From: Pleurotus djamor | Lineage: Eukaryota > Basidiomycota > Agaricomycetes > Agaricales > Pleurotaceae | Direction: 5' to 3' | DNA length: 38,516 nt | NCBI GenBank assembly: GCA_029747585.1 | Contig: JAPEVF010000430.1 | Span: 1-38,516, forward strand | Shown here: positions 32,188 to 38,516 of the stretch, in pieces | Position numbering within the stretch: position 1 is the stretch's first letter | Layout of the letters: every line of letters begins with the position of its first letter | The notes under the pieces: model-generated | What the model was told of the DNA's origin: nothing | Seen by the model: only the letters and a program-made list of their open reading frames with translations | The model's database searches: none | Made by a program: the position numbers and the translations under genes

Positions 32188-33926
32188 TCAACACATAAGC
32201 ATAAGTAAGTAGAAGCCCAGCGCCACGGTCAAATGAACCACAACTTTCGAGCCCTCCAGGTCGAATTTCGAGACCGCAGCACTATCGAAAAAATGCCCAT
32301 TGATCGTAGGACGAGCAGGGCCTTCGGACGCTGAGGATGTCGCAGTGCTAACATTGCTCGAGTTGGCAGTGATATCAGAAACGACTCTACAGAATGGGTT
32401 CAAGCTTAGCTTCTGATATAATCAAATTATAAGCAGTGTTAGGGACGTACAAAATCTGTTCAAGTGCGAAAGACCAACGCCTTTCATCCGTCACCGAAGA
32501 CGGACCGTGGAGGCTAACCTTGATCAACGTCGATTGGGTCGCGGGGTTCGCGCGGAGTCCCGTGCGACCGTAACTGAAAGTACAATTACTCGGGACGACA
32601 GTGTCTATCCTTGTTCCAAACGTCATGAGGTCCCCTCCGATGCTAACGGTGTAGAAAGCGTTGAAGGAGGTAATGCTCAGGTAAATCTCGGAACCTATGA
32701 ATCAGCGGGTACTTGAGCTTGAACCTCTGGCAAATTAAAACGCGACGCAACACTAACCTACGAATCGGTATGAGAAAGAGGAGTACATTGACCGAGTCGT
32801 CCTCGATTGGATTCGCGGGTTGCAGATGGACTTGGTGGTTTCCCACTGGCCAACATAAAGGATTTGCTGGTCTGTTGCACTAAGCACAAAAGCCGAGGAA
32901 TCTGGTCGTTCAGTCGGTCTTGGAACAACCACCGTGGAAATCGGGGTGGTGGTGGGGGTGGTGATTGTCGATGTCCTTGCACCACCACCGCTATCACCTC
33001 CGACACTACATCGACCTCGACCAGTGCTATCCTTGGAGCAAGTAGCACCACGCGCTATAATCGTCAATAGATCAGTCCCTCGTGCCTAGTAGGCTAGTAC
33101 CAAACGCAAGTGTTCGAATGGAGGCCAAAAACTCACGGCAGCAGTAATCTTCTCCAGGGCACCTGAAAAACCGAAATCCAGAGCATTCTTCGGAGGTTCC
33201 ACTGCATGTCTCTCCAGTGGGGCAGCAAGCGCGGTTTCCTGCGTTGTCCGTCGTGCAGGAATATCTGTCATTGGTGTGAAGAAGATTGAATATGTGAATA
33301 CAGCAGAAGTTGGAACGAGGAGCTGAGCGAACGTACCCGGAAGCACAGCAACCACCACCTATGTCGAGTAAATATAAATTAGCGGACAGATTCCTCGGGT
33401 GTTGATAGACATTTGTACATCAGCTTACCTCGACAGCAAGTGGAGCTCCTCGGACAGCAATTACCTTCGCATTCGATCTCAGACGTCAAACAACAACCGC
33501 CTGTGACGCAGAAAGAGCCTATTGAGCAACAAGCTACCAGCCAAACGTTAGTATCAGTTCGTGTTGGTATCATTATCATCGAATCAAGAGTCGTGATAAT
33601 GAAAAGAAAGGAAGAGAGAAGAAAGAGAGGGTAGACGTACTTTCATCAAGACAACATTTACCTCCCAGAGGGCAACAAGTACCCTCAGAGGCGGAACATT
33701 CTTCATAGCCCAGAGGACACGACTGACGAACGAGCAACCCAGATAAAGGATTGTTCGTCCGTATGTTGAGAGCGGCGGTGCCGCCACGAGAGCTAGCTGG
33801 TCGCCCGATCAGTGGCTTCAGCTTGGAGGAGGACACCAGCTGCACAGCGGGTATACTGTTATCTGCGAGAACCCAGGATGCGAAAGCAAAGGCTACTAAA
33901 AGAGCTGGGACAGAAGAAATGATCAT
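32188..33926 (-). CDS. Secreted Cys-rich GPI-anchored protein, paralogue C
   Basis: Seven exons: 33926-33641, 33533-33429, 33358-33337, 33264-33137, 33054-32758, 32694-32451 and 32386-32188 (426 residues). Exons 1, 2 and 3 are exactly the same length as in B (286, 105, 22 nt). Signal peptide MIISSVPALLVAFAFASWVLA; pro-like segment ending NNPLSGLLVRQ; 28 cysteines in the three-block pattern (block 1 CPLGYEECSASEGTCC...CC). The linker is shorter than in A and B and lacks the long Gly run. Then come the beta-sandwich-like domain (ILYVGQWETTKSIC ... PSNCTFSY ... RWSFALEQIL), a Ser/Asn-rich spacer and a GPI-type tail ending FYLLMLMC. All donors are GT. It is the partner of B in the direct duplication. 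Confidence 0.84.
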
Positions 33927-35149
33927 CGCTTCAGAGCCTAGAGGTAGTGTGAGGAACTTGTAAAACGACCAACTCTTATTAGACGCGTTCGAAGCACGGA
34001 TACGACGCTTGACTGTCAATGGTCACTCACTGCCTTAAACTGAACAAGAGCGATCAGCATCACTATTTCAACGGGCAACTGGACACGGATACCTTTCATG
34101 CACACGCACACATGGGCACGATGCATGGGTGAGAGTTGAATAAGTTTAGATCCTCAGTAGGATGGATACTATCAATCATCGAGTCTGTGTCCGTGTCTGT
34201 GTTTGCATCAGTCTCTGTCAAAACCATCAATGCTTCGAGGAGATAGACCAGAATTCGAAAAACATCTGTCAAGATGGTAGTGCTCGAGTGAGAATAACTT
34301 TTGAATTGGTATCAGTGTGCACTTACCTCAATGGAGTATATGTATCGATATGTTGAAGACACACCCAACGGGATATTCACCTATCTCCACTCCTAATGCG
34401 GGCGGGGCAGCCTATAATATGCACTAAGACTTCAGAAGATCATCCAAGGCGGCGCTAAAAGAATTGAACGACAAGTCAACGACATGGCCGCCTCAAAATT
34501 ACCACGGAGTGCGGAGGAGGACCCTACAGGACACGCGCACACGAGGACACAAAACATCTGCCCACAAAAAATCTTAATCAGCGCGGAAACTCCAGCCTAG
34601 ACACAACACAAAAATATACACGACGCACGTACGTTCACATTCTACTCTACCCTCCTTATCCGTATTCTATCACCACCTTCGGTGCAGTGCATTCCTTGAA
34701 GTCTGGCAGATGGTTACTTAGCCTCGATTCGGACGCGTAAACCTTTGAGTGTATACAGCTGTATGTTGTATACTAGACAATTTGATATCATGATATCATC
34801 TCGAAGAACGTTGAACCTAATCATGGTGAGAAGGATCATCCCAATGCCAAGCCAAAATTCCCTTCGGCACGAATATCAAGGCAAGTTCGTGGGTATGGGC
34901 GCATCAGATCTACCCCACGAACGCGAAGGACGCACAGTTTCGCCAAGTAGATCACGCTCATGGGGTACGGGTACCAATCATCAATCGTGGTGCATCACCG
35001 TGCATGGGAACATGGGAACATGGGAGGGGGGAGAAGCGGCGAGATGAAAGATGAAAGACGAAATAGGGAAACAGGGAAGCAGAGAGATAGAGTAGGAAGG
35101 CGGTGCGAGAGCGCAACCGAGTGAATGATATGCATCATCCCACTCGTTG

Positions 35150-35210
35150 ATTGATGATGTTATACGGAAACATGCTAGATGCACAATGAAGGCAACTAAC
35201 ATGTCATATT
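35150..35210 (+). repeat. Short dispersed repeat, copy 2
   Basis: TTGATGATGTTATACGGAAA, a central GCACAATG block and a terminal ATGTCAT. It aligns by eye with 35555-35620 about 400 bp downstream and with 22140-22215. Confidence 0.4.
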
Positions 35211-35554
35211 GGACGTTATCAGAACAATCCAGAAGTAAAAGCAAAGGACAATTTGCTTACAAAATACAAAAGCGAGAGCGCTGCAGAGCAATGAGAACCA
35301 CCAGGGAAAGAGCAAACATATCAAGAGCCCCCCAGAGGTGTGATTATTATCTTCTCGAAGGCATCGGCCGTCTCGGGATACTTCGATACAGTGTACTCGC
35401 GACTGACTGACGTTTCTTCGGTTCGAACCTGGCGTCGTCGTCTAGAACGACCAGTTGTTTCGAACAACTTGACCAACATTTGACTACTGAGCCCGTTCTG
35501 TGGAGTCTGGACAGCAAGGCGATGATAGACGCATTCAAAGGATGCTCCTTGTTA

Positions 35555-35620
35555 TTTTGATGATATTATACGGGAAGTGCGTATCTGTACAATGGACAAA
35601 CGAAAACCTGACACGTCACG
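35555..35620 (+). repeat. Short dispersed repeat, copy 3
   Basis: TTGATGATATTATACGGGAA, a central TGTACAATGGACAAACGAAA and a terminal CACGTCAC. It is the clearest partner of 35150-35210. Confidence 0.4.
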
Positions 35621-35783
35621 CAAGGCGTCGTCAATAAAACCAGTAGGCAAAGCATAGTAGAAGTAGAAAGGACTCACACTATACTGAGATAAAAGAGAGC
35701 GAACTACGAAACGAGTGAACGACCCAGAAACCACAAGAAAACAGAACGAAGAGCAAAGAAAGTACCGGAAGGGACGCTTATCT

Positions 35784-37365
35784 CTATTTCTTGGATCGTG
35801 CTGACCGCCTCGGAGTGGTCGATGACTCGTCCGATGCGCTTTTGGTCCGCGCTCGTTTCTTCTTCGGTGGGTTGTCATCGTTTGGAACGAGCGAAACACC
35901 TTCCCCTTCATCACCGACCTTCTCGTCTCCAGCGCCTTCATCAATCGCGTCCTTCGTACGTTTCTTACTGCTCACCGCCTTCTTACCGGCGTCCACGTCG
36001 CCTTCCTTCTCCTTCTCCTTCTCCTCCTTCTCTCCCTCCTCCTCAACTTCATCATCCACCTTCTTCTTCCCCTCCTTCTTTGCCTTTCTCTTCCCCTTAC
36101 CTCTCGGTTTCGGTGTAGGCGGAACAAGGTCGTCAAACCCCCCACGTTCAGCCAGGACCTGAATGACCGCCCACGACTCGGGTGTTACTCGTTGGACGCT
36201 CAGACGACCGCGGGTGATTAGATCCATATCTGTAATATTCAATGAATGATGGGGTAAGTATGGTGTTAACAGCTTGGATGAAGAGGTTTCAAGTTTTAAC
36301 AGCAATCGTGTTAAGGAAGGATGTTTGAAGGATGGAAAGTGGGTTGGTTGAACCAAGGTTGAACAGCTATGCGGTCGAGGACCAGGCACGACATGGAGAC
36401 GAAGGAAATGGAGATGGAGATGGAGATGCACAATTGTATAGTAAACAGTATACAGCATATACGCACTTTTTATAGCTTCAACACCATCTTCGCCGATGTA
36501 TTCTATTTCCGGATCCAAAGCGGTAGGAACCGAGTCGGCGATGTAGCGGAGGACCGAGAGGGGGATAAAGTGTTTGGCGCGTTCTACGAAGGTTAGGTCG
36601 ACCATGTACCATTTCGGGTTGTCTTGTTTGGTTTTCTGGAGCGTACAGATGGTGAGATGGTTTATGCATTGAAGTGCTTATGTGTGGGAGAATGAACGCA
36701 CAGCATCATAGTAAGGATGGGAGCTACAACGATGCCGAATCAACATCCGTTTCTAGACCCCAACAAACTTTGTGAAGGGTACTCACGCATCCCAAGCTGT
36801 ATCTGATGCCGATGGTCAGAGCTCCGGAAGTCCATATGCTCGCAAGTGGGATTTCTCCGAATCGACTTTGAACTCACAGTCTGGGTAAGCCTCTCTGGAA
36901 ACCTAGACACGCGACAAACGCGGAGGAAGAGCGCAGTATACCAGAATTAGCGGTGGAGGAAGCAGATCAAGGGGGTTTGGGATGGACCTCTGCAAAGGCG
37001 GCGATGCCTGGAGTAGCGGTGAGCGGGAGTGAGTGGGTGGAGGAGAGAGGAGACTAGCCTGGTAACTTGCAGTTGGAATGGTAAAAGAGAGCCTAGCATA
37101 CGTTAAGCACTAGTGAATGCCATTTTACGCGTCGATATACGCGCCTTGTCTCCGACCTTCATCTCCTTCATCAGGTTTCGCGCCTCGTAATTCCTGACGC
37201 CTTCCCATGGCGTCGTCTTGATGTTTTCAAAATCATCGACGCTGAACTAGAGCAACACGCGCATTAGCCTGGTTCCATGCACGTTCTTTGCAGACTGTCT
37301 ACCTTTACGTCCTTGCGTTTGACGATGCGCGAGTCTGGCTCTGCCTTGAGCAACCAATAAGACAT
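35784..37365 (-). CDS. EVE-domain protein, THYN1 homologue
   Basis: Homologue of thymocyte nuclear protein 1; the EVE fold is a PUA-like pocket thought to bind modified bases. Nine exons: 37365-37303, 37246-37145, 37092-37059, 37007-36988, 36902-36878, 36802-36787, 36723-36702, 36635-36467 and 36229-35784 (298 residues). Family marks are continuous across junctions: SYWLLKAEPDSRIVK, FSVDDFENIKTTPWEGVRNY, KVGDKALFYHSNCKLPGIA, EVSREAYPDYTAWDASHPYY, NPKWYMVDLTFVERAKHFIP, then RGRLSVQRV. The C-terminal ~120 residues are a Lys/Glu-rich tail with KKKRARTK- and RRSARSKK-type nuclear signals, an addition to the usual domain. Introns 2 (37093-37144) and 3 (37008-37058) need GC donors to keep this match. 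Intron 8 is long (237 bp) and holds an ATGGAG tandem run (36408-36428). Confidence 0.92.
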
Positions 37366-37786
37366 GAGAAAGAGGCGAGGCTATCATGTGACACCACCCA
37401 CGATCGTGTTACCCCGCTTTGCAGTGCAGTCGATTCATGCTCGACGTTGCCGACGATGCTGGGCGCTCTTGTTCCTGGCGCAGTCGATGAGCCTTTTGCA
37501 ACCCGACTTGAATGGACTTGGTGTTGCTGCGGAGAGTTGATGCGTTGATCATGCAGTACGCCGAAGATATTGATTCGATGTTTGTTTTCGAACGTGGGAT
37601 CACTTCCCTGTCCTCTTCCCTTTCTCTCTCTCTCTCCACCAACTCTCCCAACTGCGGAGCTTCTTCTCCTAGCCCTCCTCCTCCTCCTTATATATAACCT
37701 CCCTTCCTCCCTCAACTTCCCACCCAGCCCCGTCGTTCCCTTCCCTCCCCACCCAAAAANGACCCTTCAGTTTCAATCAGCAAAAC
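37366..37786. promoter_or_regulatory. Divergent promoter region, THYN1 and SPFH genes
   Basis: 421 bp between two divergent start codons. A TATA box and a long CT-rich leader belong to the plus-strand SPFH gene. The N at 37760 follows an A homopolymer in the leader and affects no codon. Confidence 0.55.
37689..37697 (+). promoter_or_regulatory. TATA box of the SPFH gene
   Basis: TATATATAA, 90-98 bp before the ATG at 37787, followed by a CT-rich stretch typical of strong fungal core promoters. Confidence 0.65.
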
Positions 37787-38516
37787 ATGTCAGGGGTGCA
37801 CAACGGAGTGGACCGCAAGGACCGTATTCCCTCCCCAAGTGACGCCTCGTCATCCCAGTCTCGTGGGAATGTCGTCGACCACCAAGCTCCGAATGGTGAG
37901 TTCATTCCATCTCTGCCCCCCACTTTACATGCAAATACTGGAGGTTGCTTGTCATGGAAGTGACCGATGAACAACCAACAGGACAAAGGCGCTCAATGGA
38001 CCCAAAGACACACCTCATCAATGTCCAACCCCTCAAGCGCGCCGAAATGCAGGTGTGCATTTTCACTCATACCGATCTCCGTTCGACCCTCGTTTCTGAG
38101 ACATATATCGCTATGTAGCCGTCGTACGCGCAAGATCTCGGTACAGGAGAGGTCAGTCCACCGCGCCCTTTGTTCTCGCGTCGTCAAATATCGATTGTTC
38201 ACGCAGGTAACACACGGTATCTACGGCTCCCTCATCCACGGCCTCGGCTCAGTCATGGGCTTTTTTGGAGCCTTCCCATGCTGCCCGTGTCCCAATCCCT
38301 TCCGCAACGTCCAACAAGGTCAACCCGCCCATCATCCAGTCTTTTCCACCCATCGTTCTAACTCCACGTCCCCATCACAGGCTCTGTCGGCTTGGTCTCT
38401 CGATTCGGACAGTTCTACAAATCCGTCGACCCAGGTCTCGTCCAAGTAAACGTCTGCACAGAATCCCTCCGTATCGTCGATGTCAAAATCCAAATCAGCC
38501 CTATTGGAAGACAAAC
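37787..38516 (+). CDS. Stomatin/SPFH (band 7) protein, 5' part
   Basis: Start of a stomatin-like SPFH-domain protein, a membrane scaffold of lipid microdomains. It is cut by the right end of the window. Visible exons are 37787-37895, 37982-38052, 38119-38151, 38207-38318 and 38381 onward, with introns of 55-86 bp (at least 153 residues). The N-terminus is Ser-rich and hydrophilic. HLINVQPLKRAEMQPSYAQD and a Gly-rich hydrophobic hairpin (IYGSLIHGLGSVMGFFGAF) lead to CCPCPNPF, Cys residues placed where stomatins are palmitoylated. The SPFH domain then begins: GSVGLVSRFGQFYKSVDPGL. The family call rests on this order of elements; the catalytic-type downstream part is outside the window. Confidence 0.87.

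Larger units (their letters stand above)
31930..35130. repeat. Segmental duplication block 2 (gene C plus flanks)
   Basis: Partner of block 1 at about 13.2 kb distance, direct orientation. Contains gene C, repeat copy 2 at the 3' side, and the 25-bp and 32-bp exact blocks at the 5' side. The edges are approximate. Confidence 0.7.
33927..35783. other. Long upstream region of gene C
   Basis: No supported gene in 1.86 kb. 33927-35130 matches the upstream region of gene B in ordered blocks, for example AAACTGAACAAGAGCGATCA, GAATAAGTTTAGA, GGATACTATCAA, and exact blocks of 25 bp (34897-34921) and 32 bp (35098-35129). The right part carries two copies of a TTGATGAT-type repeat (35150-35210, 35555-35620). 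Confidence 0.5.

Noticed and set aside
35419..35430. GGTTCGAACC palindrome, tRNA B-box-like (a similar one near 20933)
   Set aside because: Flanks do not form a T-arm, and no acceptor or anticodon stems could be folded on either strand.
35791..36162. Ser/Phe-rich plus-strand frame
   Set aside because: Antisense of the Lys/Glu-rich tail of the THYN1 homologue.
1..38516. CRISPR arrays, IS elements, operons with ribosome binding sites
   Set aside because: Spliced eukaryotic genes throughout; no regularly spaced repeats or prokaryotic signals.

Overview
The window reads as nuclear DNA of a filamentous basidiomycete, most likely an Agaricomycete. Introns are many and short (mostly 46-75 bp, GT..AG, with CTAAC-type branch points), genes are densely packed on both strands, and the protein set is typical of such fungi (BUD31, an RNF216-type RBR ligase, an EVE/THYN1 protein, Yop1/REEP, an SPFH protein, and several Ser-rich proteins of unknown role). 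I support 16 protein genes. I rebuilt their exons by hand from splice signals, reading frame and family knowledge. No rRNA, tRNA, CRISPR array or intact transposon was found.

Layout, left to right. 1-1618 holds no supported gene. 1619-3602 (-) is a REEP/Yop1 ER-shaping protein, divergent from BUD31 (3912-4564, +). Next come a tail-anchored protein of unknown role (5173-6154, +), a lone fungal HNH-nuclease-type protein (6373-7715, +) and a Ser-rich protein (8043-10343, -) full of N calls. Two lipid enzymes follow on the minus strand: a PGC1-like glycerophosphodiester phosphodiesterase (10732-12321) and a 1-acylglycerol-3-phosphate acyltransferase (12984-14372). 14861-16159 (+) is a protein of unknown role.

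The most distinctive content is a family of three secreted, GPI-anchored proteins: A (16520-18297), B (19161-20871) and C (32188-33926), all on the minus strand. Each has a signal peptide, a pro-like segment, 28 cysteines in granulin-like CC-x5-C/CC modules, a Thr/Ser/Gly linker, a beta-sandwich-like domain with two more cysteines, and a GPI signal. All three share seven exons with identical intron phases, including a 22-nt exon. B and C sit in direct-repeat blocks of about 3 kb, roughly 13 kb apart, that also share non-coding flanks. Between B and C lie the RBR ubiquitin ligase (22702-25469, +), a KEN-box-containing unknown (26279-27757, -) and another unknown (29030-31512, +).

The right end has an EVE-domain THYN1 homologue (35784-37365, -), apparently with two GC-AG introns, divergent from the start of a stomatin/SPFH gene (37787 to the window end, +).

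The N characters carry information. In the Ser-rich gene 45 of 57 fall on third codon positions, as expected for two merged alleles. Two others (5652, 7661) follow homopolymers and appear to be spurious or length-variable bases that shift the reading frame.
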